Of a DNA stretch of 64,000 bases, positions 47,573-59,767 are shown piece by piece. Numbering within the stretch: position 1 is the stretch's first letter; each line of letters starts with the position of its first letter. This DNA is from Sinotaia quadrata (lineage: Eukaryota; Mollusca; Gastropoda; Architaenioglossa; Viviparidae). Location: the NCBI GenBank assembly GCA_028829895.1, contig CM054179.1:110277375-110341374 (forward strand), read 5' to 3'. The notes beneath the pieces are model-generated. The model did not search any database. It saw nothing but the letters and a program-made list of their open reading frames with translations, and had not been told where the DNA came from. The position numbers and the translations under genes are program-made.

Positions 47573-47744
47573 CAGGGCCGTCTTAACAGCATCAAAGGCA
47601 CACGGGCAAAATAAGCAGTGCACTGGGGCCCCTAGCTAAACAACCACTATCAGGAATAAAACGTACATAGATTAGCATGGAACCAATATGCTTGTGAGTT
47701 CCCCGGGCAACTGCCCAGCGCGCCCATGCGTTAAGACGGCACGG
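47573..47744. mobile_element. Diverged hAT-like MITE
   Basis: The left end CAGGGCCGTCTTAAC is mirrored by GTTAAGACGGCACGG at the right, with two substitutions in the outer bases. Flanks CCGAGCAC and CAGAGGAC agree at 6 of 8 positions, suggesting an old 8-bp duplication. The length is about 172 bp with no coding capacity. Confidence 0.7.
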
Positions 47745-48046
47745 CAGAGGACATATCAACGCCAGATGATATACTCAAAAAACCGTCTTCCGCCTCCTCT
47801 CTCTCTTTTCCTCACCTTCCCCCAATTCTATTTCAAACCCGCATGATATTTTCCTGAAGCAGTTAAATTTACAACAAGTGTTTCCTTCATGTAATCTTGC
47901 GCATATGTGATCACACAGTTATATACTCGCACACAAAGTAAAAAGAATACATTTTACAAAGGGAAACAGGTCAAAGAAAAACTGTTAAAGAGAGTGAAGA
48001 GGAAAATGCTATTCGTCTCGCTCCAGAATGAGGAAGATTAATTTGC

Positions 48047-48106
48047 ACACGCATGCACACGCGCACACACACAAACACACACACACACGCACACGCACAC
48101 ACATAC

Positions 48107-48148
<42 letters not shown>

Positions 48149-48150
48149 TA
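48047..48150. repeat. (CA)n/(CGCA)n microsatellite
   Basis: CA units with frequent CGCA variants. Confidence 0.95.
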
Positions 48151-48656
48151 TCACTCCCGTACACACTTGATTATGCAAACTTTTTGCAAAAAAAAGTTTG
48201 GGGGGGTCATCAAAAGACAAACACAAAAAAAATATAATATCAAATTCCACAGGAGAACATTACAAGTGCTGTTTCATTTAATAGTATTATGACTCCAAAG
48301 AGAGAACTAGATAATGGAACTCTGGAGAAAGCTCAGATTACTCAAGACAGTACATAATTCAAGAAAAGGTCACTGATATAATTCTGCAAGGATAAAATGG
48401 ATTCACCAGTGTGCAAATACACGTGCCTTCTCGTAAACTGCTGAACAATGAAGCTTGATTTAAATTCAAATAAAAATAATAATCATAATCATAAGCACAA
48501 GCCAAAGAGATTAAGCGGAAGAACTGAACGGACTCATAATTCCTTCAATAAGAAAGCCTGACAATTACAACAACAACAAAAAATCACAAGCTCCATTTTA
48601 CTTTTTTTTTTTTAACAGCATTACGTTTTGTTTTTGTTGTTCCTATGATATCTTCA

Positions 48657-48768
48657 ATCTTGCAGTAAGGATAACTATGAAAACATGCAGGGTACAATCG
48701 CACTTACATAATCTTGCAGTAAGGATAACTATGAAAACATGCAGGGTACAATCGCACTTACATAATTT
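48657..48768. repeat. 55-bp tandem duplication
   Basis: ATCTTGCAGTAAGGATAACT occurs twice with the same downstream sequence through ACTTACATA. Confidence 0.94.
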
Positions 48769-48924
48769 AATCATCTGACAGTATACCACGACCGTAGAAG
48801 AAATAAGCTAAATAAGAGATGACATCTTTTCAACAAGTGATTAATGTTTAAGTCGTTATAGATATTTCATTTTTGAGAAGAAATTAAAGTAAGTTTATTA
48901 GACAGTGTAGTTATCATCAGTACC

Positions 48925-49000
48925 AAGGATGAATGATTTGACTTGTAAGTGGAAACAACACCAAGGGTGAATGATTTGACTTGTAAGTGGAAACAATCAG
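48925..49000. repeat. About 36-bp tandem duplication
   Basis: GGTGAATGATTTGACTTGTA and a near-identical preceding copy with GGATGAATG. Confidence 0.9.
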
Positions 49001-49237
49001 TCTCGATGTTTAATCACCTTGAAATAAATGACCTAATTCTTTGCCCTAAATTGCCTAAAAGGTGGCAATTGACTAAATTAATTCGTTCCAGTTTCTTCAT
49101 TTTGTAGGAAAAAGTTAAAAGTTTCTCTTCGAGTTTATTGTGCTAACTAACGAAGCCACATTTTTACCTTCACGCAGGGGTAAAGTTCCATCGATTTATT
49201 CAGTTCTCTTATTTACTGTATAACGAATGCTCTACAT

Positions 49238-49330
49238 CAGGGGTTTCTAACACGCAGCCCCCCGGGTATTTCATGGGGCTCGCAACAACACTTACAACTT
49301 CGCTAATAATTTATAATGCACAATATTTTT
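49238..49330. mobile_element. hAT-like element, one end only
   Basis: CAGGGGTTTCTAACACGCAGCCC followed by a GGGGCTCGCAAC block resembles the left end of a hAT-type element. No matching inverted end or target duplication was found within the next kilobase, so it is probably truncated. The right boundary is arbitrary. Confidence 0.45.
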
Positions 49331-49831
49331 TTTTTACTGTTCACTTGCTTCTCGTCTTTCTCATGACACTACCACTCTTGTCTGGAAGGGGTAATTTCTT
49401 CTTTTCGTCTTTCTGATATGCTTCATCGTAAAGGGAATTAACTCTTTATGGTGATACTATGTGTAGATTTAATTTCCTTTGTTTTTCTTTATACTGTATT
49501 GGGAGTGTCGCACTTACACCCAGCTCATCAATGTCAGTGTGTGGGAAGTTGTTTTGAATAACGTTTATTATAGCGAAAGCGCCAAGGTCCCACACTATAC
49601 TGTCACGTACCACAGACCTTCATATCATCACATTACTTTTGCAATCAATGACACACTCTCCAATCACACAGTCATCGAAGACTATCTCTTTCCCTCCCCC
49701 ACCCCATTTTTTTCTTTGCCTCCTCCCAAAAATCTCCTACATCTGCCATGGTCCTAAATACCAAGCACATTAGTAGAGAACACACGCTCTTTTACTAAAT
49801 AAATATGAAGCCCTCAGAAATAACTTCAACG

Positions 49832-49837
<6 letters not shown>

Positions 49838-49898
<61 letters not shown>
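49838..49898. repeat. (GA)n microsatellite
   Basis: About 60 bp of GA. Confidence 0.97.
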
Positions 49899-49902
<4 letters not shown>

Positions 49903-50999
49903 ACAATCGTTTAAGGGGGGGAAAGGTCTTCCCCAAGAGAAGGGATAATTTCTATATTTTGCAGAGATAAGCAGTAAAATTCAAAGCTTTATCTGTCACC
50001 TCGCCATTATTGTTCCTGTCACGTGTCTGGTTATGTTTAACGACCCTGTCACTGTATCAGACTCACAAGAATTAATATTAGATTATTGTTTCACTTCTAA
50101 TACTAGTGACAGATGGACAGCCTGACCTACTTTCCACTAATATGGCTATTACTCAAATGACAAACCCACGATAAATCAGCTGACACGCCCAAGCTGGTAA
50201 CGTTATCTCCCCCTTTATTATTAGTAATGATTATGATATTATTTCTCTGGCTCAGCCCCCATACCAGCTTTGTAGTCAATGATTACAACAAATTATGTAA
50301 CATGGGTGAAGATAACAAGTAAAATTTAATAACAATAATAGTAATGAAAAGACATCAATTTCAATCACAGAAAATTCGAGAGTTCGTCTATACCGCCCTG
50401 CCCAAATATTTGTATATAAAGTTTGTATTCGACTGATCAGTTTATTTTGGAGAGAGCACATTTAACTAGAGTTTCATAAAGACTTGCAACAGTTCATAGC
50501 GTCCTTGACAGAAGTGACATCACGTTGCGGTGTCTTCCAGGTGTGATCAACTCTGCGATGAATAGGTGTGCTAGACATTGTAGTCAGAGGATCCTGAGAC
50601 TGGTGTGGCTTCCAGCCTGGAACCCGCACTCTCGTAATTCGTGTGCAGTATCAATGAACGCAAGTAATTTGCCCTTGGACATGTGGGTGTGGTGAAAGTG
50701 CATCTGCAGATCACGGGTCATTGATACATATATATGAATGGTCTCTAGATCAGCTAGCAGATTCTACGACATCACGACATGGAACACAAATGAGTAAATA
50801 TGGGTATCTCGTATCTGGCTAGCGGTTCCCCTATCCTGCCATCCCCCATTACCCCTCCACGTCCTTCACCCTTTCGAGTGACCTACATCTTAATAGGTCA
50901 TAAACACCTATTGCACCACAGATATGCAACCTAGCTAATGGTACCATACTTCTCTTAAAACAGTAAAAGGAATATTAATTAGAAATTAGAAAAAATGTT
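49899..50999. other. No recognisable feature
   Basis: Unique-looking sequence upstream of the hAT transposase remnant. Its terminal repeat, if it survives, was not found here. Confidence 0.5.
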
Positions 51000-51640
51000 T
51001 TGGTTAATCGGCATAATTTGCCTAGAACTCCTCTAACAGTTCCCAAGGAGTACAGCCTAAGTCATCACTATGACGCAGCGGACTGCAAACAAAACAGTAT
51101 TACGCGATCACTGGAAAATTTTGAAAAAAGGAACATCTTGCAGCTTAAAGCAACATTTGCCAAGGAACAAAATTTCTTTATAAATATTAACAATTCTATT
51201 GAAGAATCAGCGAGAGCCAGTCTTCTGATGAGTTCAATGATTTCTAATTCATCGTGTCTTTTCACAGAAGGCATGTATGTAAAAGCGTGTCTTGTGAAGG
51301 CATGTATGTAAAAGCGTGTCTTGTGAAGGCCAGATACACTTTTTGAGAAGAAAGTATTTGAAAGCATAAGCTTGTCAGTTATTATAGTTGTCTGCAGTGT
51401 TACGAATTTAGCAGACAATGGCGAAAGGCTTTGAAGCATTTTCAATTGCTTCTGACGAGAGTACTGATGCATCTGATACCGTACTGTGTGTAAAGTTCAT
51501 CAGAGATGTAAATTACAATATGGATTAACTGAAGAATTGCTCGACTTAATACCTCTAAGGGTACAACGACGGGGCGGGACATATTTCGAGAGCTGGAAAA
51601 GTTAAAAAAAAAACTGCAATACCATGGTGAAAACTCTTAT
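51000..51640 (+). pseudogene. hAT transposase remnant (ZBED/GTF2IRD2-like)
   Basis: The frame 51000-51311 reads PLTVPKEYSLSHHY, then FEKRNILQLKATFAKEQNFF, ESARASLLMSSMI and FTEGMYVKACLVKA. This resembles the N-terminal part of the hAT transposases related to domesticated ZBED and GTF2IRD2-type proteins. The frame is then lost at a 29-bp tandem duplication. Around 51418-51480 another frame gives GFEAFSIASDESTDASDT, the block holding the first acidic catalytic motif, and near 51530 EELLDLIPL follows before further stops. No terminal repeats were located, and downstream domains (second D, glutamate, dimerisation region) are not legible. It is a dead copy. Confidence 0.75.
51267..51324. repeat. 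29-bp tandem duplication inside the hAT remnant
   Basis: A 29-bp unit starting GAAGGCATGTATG occurs twice, at 51267-51295 and 51296-51324, without mismatch. As 29 is not a multiple of three, it shifts the transposase frame. Confidence 0.9.
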
Positions 51641-52990
51641 CTTTATTCGTAGTCACTATCACGGATCTGATTTCCTACCTTTGGGTACCTTGTAGTTACA
51701 AATATTAATACTTTAATGATCGATGTTAGCAGACCTGATCATTATTTCAGGAGGGAGTCCTATAGACAAGTAAGTATAAGTCTGATTACCTGACACGAAA
51801 AACAGCTGTCGAGCTGATTGTGTCTACTCTTGCCTCAATATAGATTATAGAAGTATGATTCTTCCAACCAGCGACAGCAAGCGCTGGACTGTGTGAACTC
51901 GTGCAGCAAAATATGCGCTAGTGCGATTGTAGTTTGCTACGAAAACTTTCACTTCAGCAAGTAATCGATAAAAACTGCAGGATCGGGGTCTCAGGTATAT
52001 CAGTAATGTTTAGTGGAGTAAAGAGCAGTGTTGTCCTGCATATTGTGTATACACTTTGAAGCACTTTATACTTGCTGAGGCGATTATATCACCAGTTTAT
52101 TAGTTGAAAACAAGTTCAAGGTTGTTTGTTTTGTTGTTTAATTCTTTTGGAAATTGTCTTTTTAAGTGTGATTGAACACTAGTCTGGGGTTATCGGCTTG
52201 GAGATAAATGAAAATCTGTCAAATTACAAACCACTTGGAACTTATAAATCTTCAAAACTCTAGGTATTTGGAAATCCAAAGCGTTTGTCTCCTCTCCACC
52301 TATATATTGTTTTTTTTAAAGGGAGAGAATGCTGTGGTAAGTTTCTTGGCAGATGGGGAATGGGGAGAATGTTACAAGCATATCAAAGTCAATTAATTAA
52401 TTTTATATATATATATCAAACTACCTAATGACATCGGTGAATTATTAATTTAAAATATAATCACGTGACTGTAGGTGATTTGGGGGAGAGGGATCAAGAA
52501 AGGGTAAACGAGCAAACGCTGCAAGAATAGTTCATTAATTTCCAATTATGGAAGAAATTGCAACTAAAATGAGTGTTAAACACCTAAAGTGGAATATACA
52601 TTCTGGTTTTAATGGCAGCAATGAAGTATGAGCTCTAGATGTCTTTGTATATGCGTGTGTGCGCACTCTAAAATAGGAGCTTCATTCCAGTCCGTTGCTC
52701 CCTCTATTTTTAACCACTGGGGGTTTTCTAGCGACATTATTTTGCGCCACACGATTAGAGATATAACTATTATAAATTCCATTAACTAAGTGCATATTCT
52801 TCCAAAGTGACTGATGGAATTTTACATAATGAAAAATAATGCATTCGAGATTGCTTGGTGCGACATACTCTTGGTCGATATCTGGAAATACAGCAAGATG
52901 GCAAATGAAGGAGGTTTAAGAGAAGGGAGACTAGTCGAGACAGTGGAAAAGGCAGGCATGAGGCGAAAAGCGAGAGGAAGTGGGATAATT
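51641..52990. other. No recognisable feature; may include decayed hAT tail
   Basis: The first few hundred bases could be more of the hAT element, but no motif is legible. Confidence 0.4.
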
Positions 52991-53225
52991 TATTGAGATA
53001 AGTGAGAGTGAGAAACCACAATTAGGCGTGAACTGAGAAGAGAGATTAAGTCACAGAGAGAAGTGAAAGTGAGAAACCACAATTAGGCGTGAACTGAGAA
53101 GCGAGAGAAGAGAGATTAAGTCACAGAGAGAAGTGAGAGTGAGAAATTAGAATTAGGAGTGAAATGAAAAGCGAGAGAGAAGGAAGAAGTCAGAGAGAAG
53201 TGAAAATGAGAAAGAGAGCTATGTG
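52991..53225. repeat. Degenerate purine-rich tandem repeat, about 3 copies
   Basis: GTGAGAAACCACAATTAGGC plus GTGAACTGAGAAG and AGAGATTAAGTCACAGAG recur with indels. Confidence 0.9.
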
Positions 53226-54043
53226 TGAGTGGTGGATAAGCTAGTTTTATATAATAAGTCAGTTTGAGAAGCTCGAGCGAGAAAAGCGAGAAGTCTCAGA
53301 AAAAAGTGAGAAAAGAGAGGTTTTGTGTAGAAAAAGCGACAACGAGTTGGGAATGAAGTCCTAGAGAAGAAAGACTGCAGTAAGCCGTAAGCGACTGCGA
53401 CAAGATGAGAAATGTAAATGGGGGTAAAACAAATCATTAAAAGATACCTTAAACGTTCAATCTCCGCCGCCAGAATAACTCGTTCACGGCGCGTGATGAG
53501 ATAAACAGATAATGAGTGAACAAATTAATTTTATTTTTAACTGACAAAGTTGACAAGTTTTACGCTTTCAGTCATAAGAAAAAAAAAAAAACCCACAACA
53601 AAACAGCTTTATTAACCGAAAGCGAGAACTGATAGGGGCCACGAAAGCGTAAACGGAGACTTGTGGAAAAACTTTCAAAGTAAAACACAAAGATACCTGA
53701 ACCGCGCATCGTTACATGTCGATGACAGATGCCCAGGCGCCTTGGCAAGAACGGCGTGCTCGTAACGAGTGACAAGACAACGAGATGTTGCTTGCTGAAC
53801 ACGTGAGTTTTGTTTCCATGACAGCTTGGCTTGGCTGTCTTGAAAGTCACAACCCAGTGATTCATGTATCAAGAAGTACAACAGACACTGGACATGCATT
53901 TCGGCCAAAGTACATGCAACCACATTTACTAAAATGTGAGCTAAGCACAACTAACAACCAGTATGGGTTCAAGAAACATTGGAGGAATCGCACATTGACA
54001 GAGAAAATGGAAGTGGAGCACAAATTAAAACAAAAACAACAAA

Positions 54044-54044
<1 letters not shown>

Positions 54045-54094
<50 letters not shown>
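54045..54094. repeat. (CA)n microsatellite
   Basis: About 48 bp of CA. Confidence 0.96.
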
Positions 54095-54096
<2 letters not shown>

Positions 54097-54833
54097 CTAT
54101 AAATTTGTTAACGATCTCCGGACTAGGTAGTGATTTCAGGATATAAATAGAAACTTATTTTTTATTAATTAGGCTATTATATTAATTAGCCTACTCCTAA
54201 AGCAATTTAACAAATAACTATCTTCATGGACCGCACACCATCCGGAAGCAATGTTAACCTGACATCCGGGTCTAACTGTCAAACAAAAGAGTATGCTAGT
54301 GACCTTGCTTTACCCCAATGGTTTGCTATGGTTTCTAGGTAGTTCTGTTTGTCAATGAGCCAATACAACTACAAAATACGTTTAAAAACGTTTCCTGTTT
54401 TAAGTTTCGCAAGTTTACAAAAGTGATGAATAAATAATTAGATTCCGTTAACTATGATCCATGCCAAGAGACCTTCCATTGGTGCTGTTGCTAAGAAATA
54501 ATCCTCCTTGTTTTGTTGACAAGTTACAGCGTCAGGCCGAAAGCATCAGGCAAGTAATACCAGTAGGTGGCGCTTAAGAGGGGTTGTATTAACTTTAAAA
54601 ATAAAACGGATCTTAAGGGAAAATAATTCCTCTCTATTCCTGTGATTAGTGCAGTTTGTGTAATGCTTGAGAAACAAGAAATCGGGAAATACATCCGGGC
54701 AACGCTAGCCACAAGTACTTATTTGTTCTGATTAGACTTAAACGTGGAAGAAAAGCAGAATTTATATTTTGTTTTTAAATAATGAAAGAAAAGTTAAGTT
54801 TTCTGAAGTCGTAATGGAATACAAATTGTTTGT

Positions 54834-54839
54834 GTGTGT

Positions 54840-54922
<83 letters not shown>

Positions 54923-54950
54923 TGTGTGTGTGCATGTGTGTGTGTTTGTG
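54834..54950. repeat. (TG)n microsatellite
   Basis: About 110 bp of TG with a few interruptions at the ends. Confidence 0.97.
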
Positions 54951-55055
54951 CGTTCGTGACTGTTCGGGTTTCGAAAGTTCTGTTTAATTTTATTATAAAT
55001 AATCGTATAATTTCATAACAAACAGTAAACTATACAAAAAACATAAACTATCTAT

Positions 55056-55265
55056 CAGGGGTGCACAACGTTTTAGGCCAGATGGCCAAATTTCCAATTG
55101 ATAGTGCGTGGAGGGCCGCCACATGGATGGTTCAGTAGAAAAAAACAACACATATAATTAATAATGTGCTTTATATTCGTAATAATGCTAACATCCAAAA
55201 GTCCTCTGGGGGCCGCATAGAGCCCTGCCTAGGGCCGCATGCAGCCCATGGTTTGTGCACCCCTG
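55056..55265. mobile_element. hAT-like MITE with GC-rich ends
   Basis: This 210-bp element starts CAGGGGTGCACAAC and ends TTGTGCACCCCTG, giving inverted repeats of about 13 bp. The interior has GGGCCGC words near both ends and an AT-rich middle. Flanks CTATCTAT and CTATATAG match at 6 of 8 positions, a decayed hAT-type duplication. No open frame is present. Confidence 0.85.
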
Positions 55266-55273
55266 CTATATAG

Positions 55274-56600
55274 CGATCAATTTTAATATTAAAAAAATTT
55301 AAGACACTGAAAAAGTAAATCTGAGTCAGTCAGACACTGCCCTATGTAAAATGAAAGCATACTCTATCGATGATGAGACGATGTCATTTTATCAGAAAGA
55401 GGCTTTTAAAAAAATAGAGGATATATAGACTGGTTGAAAGAGAGAGAAATAAGGCAACAGTGTTTTCAACAACCTTCCAGACTTGGAATCAAAAATTAAC
55501 TATTAACTGTTTACTTTTGCTTCTTTGTTGCCCAATTTGTTTGTTGCCCTGTTTGTTTAATGCCCTGTTTGTTTACATCCTTCATCTGAAGAGTACGTTT
55601 CTTCGCAAACTGCGAACAAAGTACAATTGTCTCTTTGGGCTCTTTTCAGAAAAGGAAAGAGAATATGTATTAAATCCGACATTAAATATGGTTTGAAACA
55701 CCAATATTTTATTTTCTCTCCCCACCTGATTAACCCTTCCTTAATGTAACATCGCTGCAAATTCAGGATCGGTTTAGAGCAGTTCATGACTGGACAATGG
55801 ACACCTCAGGCCACGGTTACAGATGACGCTTCGTTCGACAGTTGTACATTAAGCTGACGTTAAGTACAATAAGCGTAACAATATGCGTGTGTACTACAAA
55901 TAAATATTCTGAAAGTGTCCATCGAATTATTTTTACAGAAAAAAATACCTTTAACCTGTAACTAACACTATTTCTCCACCACAATATGGCAGAGGTGGGT
56001 GAATTTGGGAGGGTCCTCTTTATTAACATGACGTGATGTTTAAACTCAATTCCCGCATCTGCAGCATATCGAAAGATGAGCTTAAGATATTTTGTAATAG
56101 TGTAACCAACAGTGGTCCAAAAGGTAAGAGACAGTGGTCTAAAAGGAGAATGAGAGTGATCTAAACGGAGACAGAGGATTATCTAGTATGGTGAAAAAAA
56201 GCACCCAGATTAGCTTCATGAGTATAGCAGCGAATCACTGTTTTCACTGTGAGGAGTGAATCACATGGAATTCACCGTAATAAATGAATAGTAGCTTCAT
56301 TTAGTAAGACGTTTTTAACCTAACGGAAATTTAATTAAATAACTTAAATTAAGATTATCATCCCTTATAACTAATTATGGACGATTAATTAATTAATAAT
56401 AATAATAACCATTAAGTAAGTGGCGTTGTCGTCACACAAACTAGTCTGAACAAACTGATTTTTTTCTTTTTCAACTGACTGAAGCTGTATGCCAGAAAAA
56501 TTATTTACTACAATTTATAGATTGTGTTGTATACTATTTCTCTGACAAACCTTAATCACACTGGTACACTCTCTTTCTATAAAGAAGAAGAAGAAGAAAA
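55274..56600. other. No recognisable feature
   Basis: AT-rich sequence. A short repeat with AGTGGTC-AAAAG words occurs at 56110-56170. Confidence 0.5.
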
Positions 56601-56629
56601 ATATACAGTTTGATCAAATGTTCCTTCAT

Positions 56630-57260
56630 TACGCTTTAACTATCGTGTTAAGAATTATAGTCTGCAATTAAAGTCTATTAAACTCTGTTAAAGCTTTGAA
56701 TAAATCTTCATTACAAATCTTGTTTTCTGTAACGCACTTCATAACTCTAATGAACAGTCATTACTGTGATAAATTTTATTAGTCTAATGAACCTTCTCAA
56801 ATTATTATTCATTACTTGAATAAACTATATTTTTTACTTTAATAAAATTTTGTTACTCTAATACATCTTTATTACTTTAATAATCCATCATTACTCTAAC
56901 AATAAACAGTCATTATTTTAAAATGTCATGACTTCAAATAAACCTTCAAAACTCTAATACAGCTTCATTACTTTCATAACTTGATTATGTTGATTTTCAT
57001 TAAACTGCCACATCATTGCTGAACCTGTATAACATTAATACACTTTCATATCTCTAATAACTCCCATATCTTAAATAAACACTTTGTTTTCATTACCTAA
57101 ATAAATCTTCAGAACTCTACGCAGCTAATTCTTCATTAATCTGAAAAAGTTTTGCTACTGTAGCAAGCCTTAGCGAAAACATTCACTACCGTGATAAATA
57201 AACTTTCCTTACCCTGAAAAACCTTAAATAGACTTTCACTTCATTGAAAAGCATTAAAAA
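56630..57260. repeat. Decayed tandem array with CATTACTCTAATAAA-like units
   Basis: Words such as TTCATTACTTTAATAA and AACTCTAAT recur at irregular 25-35-bp spacing. The copies are too diverged to give a clean period, so this is an old array. Confidence 0.65.
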
Positions 57261-57579
57261 AAATAAATCGTCATCTTGACAAACATACATGTCTCTAACA
57301 ACCACTTTACTTCAGGCACTTTGCGGGCACTTATAAACATTCAGCTGCCTAAAGATAAACCTAGATAAACCTACAGCGCGCTAGTTAACTGTTAGTAAAA
57401 TCGAACGTTAAACGAAAGTGATACAAATGGATAATAATGGAGTATAAACCAAACTAGACAACAAACGAAGACCGCTTATCCTCAACTGACAGGTCTCATA
57501 TTTTGTTCGTAGTCGCGTCGAACGCTGGGGATAATGAAAATAATGATCCAGAATAAGATAAAGTCTTCAAAGTTTCAAC

Positions 57580-58030
57580 AATTGAGTTATACGTGAATTA
57601 CAACTCGTTTGGCGCGTGCTCGCAACTCCTCGCGAGAATCACGTTGCGTGACGTTTGGCGGGCAAACAGGGCAGTAATGGTGGTAAGTGTCCAAAGCCTT
57701 CCGTCTCTGTTTCGCAAATTTTCGCTTTGTCGTCGACAGTTAAAAAGTGACGATTTAGCGTAGCCATGGAAAGATAAGGTTTTACATTTCCACCGGCCGC
57801 AGAGGTCCCCCGAAGGACAGGATACTGGTCTCTTTGTTTTTAAGGACAGTCCTGATAACAAAACGGGTTTCTGGCAATGAGAAGCGTTTTCACGACCTTT
57901 CACGCGCAAATGCCAGCGCGACGGTCGCGACCTTTGACACGAACAGGTCGACGCCAGGAACCCGCGACATTGCAGTGTCTGATATAAATACATGCACATT
58001 TCTTTTCTGTCGCCCCTCCCCCACACAAAA
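57580..58030. other. GC- and CpG-richer patch
   Basis: Relative to its surroundings this patch is rich in CG dinucleotides (TTGGCGCGTGCTCG, CGCGACATTG). It could be a promoter-associated island or an unrecognised transposon. The 152-codon minus-strand frame here has no recognisable domain. Confidence 0.35.
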
Positions 58031-58761
58031 AAAAAAAATGACGGTGCAGTGAACACGATATTACAGTGGGCGAAATGTATACCTTCATGTATCGCAGATC
58101 TATGACCGATCGAAGGAGCGAGATAATGCCAGACATCACCATAATTAAAAATGAGACTCGGCTACTGGTATGCAGAATTTCTTCTTTCGAGGAAATTCAT
58201 TTCGATGGAAATGTAATCAAATGCTTTAGAAAACAACGCACCAACTAATGCTTGTTAACATGACCATTTCATCAAATGAGAAGAAAATGGAATGAGAGGG
58301 GAAGGACGAGGAGGGAGAAAGTAAATGGGGTAGTGTGTGAGACGGTGGACGATAAAATAAGCAACAAACAAAAGCAGTAGATACTGCTGACCTCGATGTA
58401 CATATTTCTTAAATCAGGCGTCAGAGGGGCGGTGTTGACATTAAAGGTCCAGTTCTAAGGGTTGATTGACCTAATTCATCTAAATCATATTTAAGCCAAT
58501 ACGTGACCAAACAAGTTAAAATATAAAAAGTATATTTATGCAGATTTCAAAATTGGTTAAAAATTTTTTAAAATTCTAATTTTTTTTTAATAGACAAAGG
58601 AAGACAATTTACGAGCCAACGAGTTCTTGACGTACATAGCACCACGTGGTTGACTTTGAAAACCGTTGCGTGCCGCGTACGTGTAAATTCACTTTCACCC
58701 ATCAACGCCAGAGCATATGTTCTCTACATCTGTGTACGGAGAAGCAAATGAAATTACATTT

Positions 58762-58868
58762 TCGGTCAAGCTCAGTATCAAGGGACAGGTTGTTAACACA
58801 GAAATTTACCGGTCAAGCTCAGTATAAAAGAATCATGGGACAGGTTGTTAACCCAGAAATTTACCGGT
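58762..58868. repeat. Imperfect duplication of about 50 bp
   Basis: GGTCAAGCTCAGTATCAAGG and ACAGGTTGTTAACACAGAAA recur, the second time with an insertion. Confidence 0.9.
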
Positions 58869-59009
58869 GACAAACCTGTGTGCTTACTTACACCTGCTGA
58901 ACTCTGGCTCTTATGCAACAATTCTTCAGAGCAGTTAACTAATTTCAATTTCTTTAATTAAATCAGAAATCAAATATTCAGGAAGAATGGATGAATGACA
59001 TATTATATG

Positions 59010-59205
59010 CAGAGTGGGGTATTGCAGTATTTAGACTGTGACGTCACGAAGCAGTCAGCAGAGTGGGGTACTGCTATACTTAGATTATGACGCCACAAAT
59101 CAGTCAGCAAAGATGGTACCGATGTATTTGGATTGAGACGTCATGAAGCAGTGAGCAGAGTGGGGGACCGCTATATTTAGATTGTGGCGTCACGATGCAC
59201 CACCT
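59010..59205. repeat. About 50-bp minisatellite, 4 copies
   Basis: GCAGAGTGGGGTACTGCTAT followed by ATTTAGATTGTGACGTCACG. Each unit carries a TGACGTCA-like CRE palindrome, varied in two copies. Confidence 0.92.
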
Positions 59206-59475
59206 GCTGTTTGATAGGTCTAAGAGCCAAGCTTGAGTAAATTACCAATGAGGGGTCTTTTGTTATGGGAAATCTTATGTATACGTCTCCTTTCCCTTCA
59301 ATCGGGCACTTCATTTCTCATAGTGTCGCTCATCAAAGGAGAAAGGTTCTTTTTATGCCATTATAATTTTTCTGACTTATATTGGTGCATTTTATGCACT
59401 ATGAAATTGTGACAAAGTAAATTTGTTCCTCCATATTTTTAATTTTAATTGTCATTTAAGTTGCTAATTTGTCAG

Positions 59476-59585
59476 AGTGACCCGACCTTGGACACTCCTT
59501 ATGATGTTATTTTGAAAGTGTCCGAGGTTGAAGTAAACAGCCTAAGGGAAGAATATTCTAGATTTGCTGACCTAGTGGAAAATAA
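59476..59585 (+). other. Candidate host exon, weak
   Basis: A 47-codon stop-free stretch contains 36 codons bracketed by splice-like signals. Upstream is a T-rich tract ending GTCAG (acceptor AG at 59474-59475). Downstream is GTAAGC (donor at 59586). The peptide begins SDPTLDTPYDVILKVSE and ends RFADLVENK, with a charged composition that looks protein-like. No family is recognised. It could equally be a chance open frame in old repeat sequence. Confidence 0.22.
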
Positions 59586-59767
59586 GTAAGCAATTCATTA
59601 TCATGTACGCGGACTCTCTGAAGACAGGTTGAACTTTTCAAAATTTACTTTTTCTTATTTTTAGTTTACTGTCACCAAAAAACCTTTACAAGATGAGCGG
59701 TACATTAGAAATTGCTAAATTTGATAATATGACAGTGTCTATTCAGTAAATGAATGAGATTGTGATT

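Noticed and set aside
57598..58056. 152-codon minus-strand frame
   Set aside because: It begins with an F-rich stretch over a poly-A run, has no recognisable domain and overlaps open frames on the other strand.
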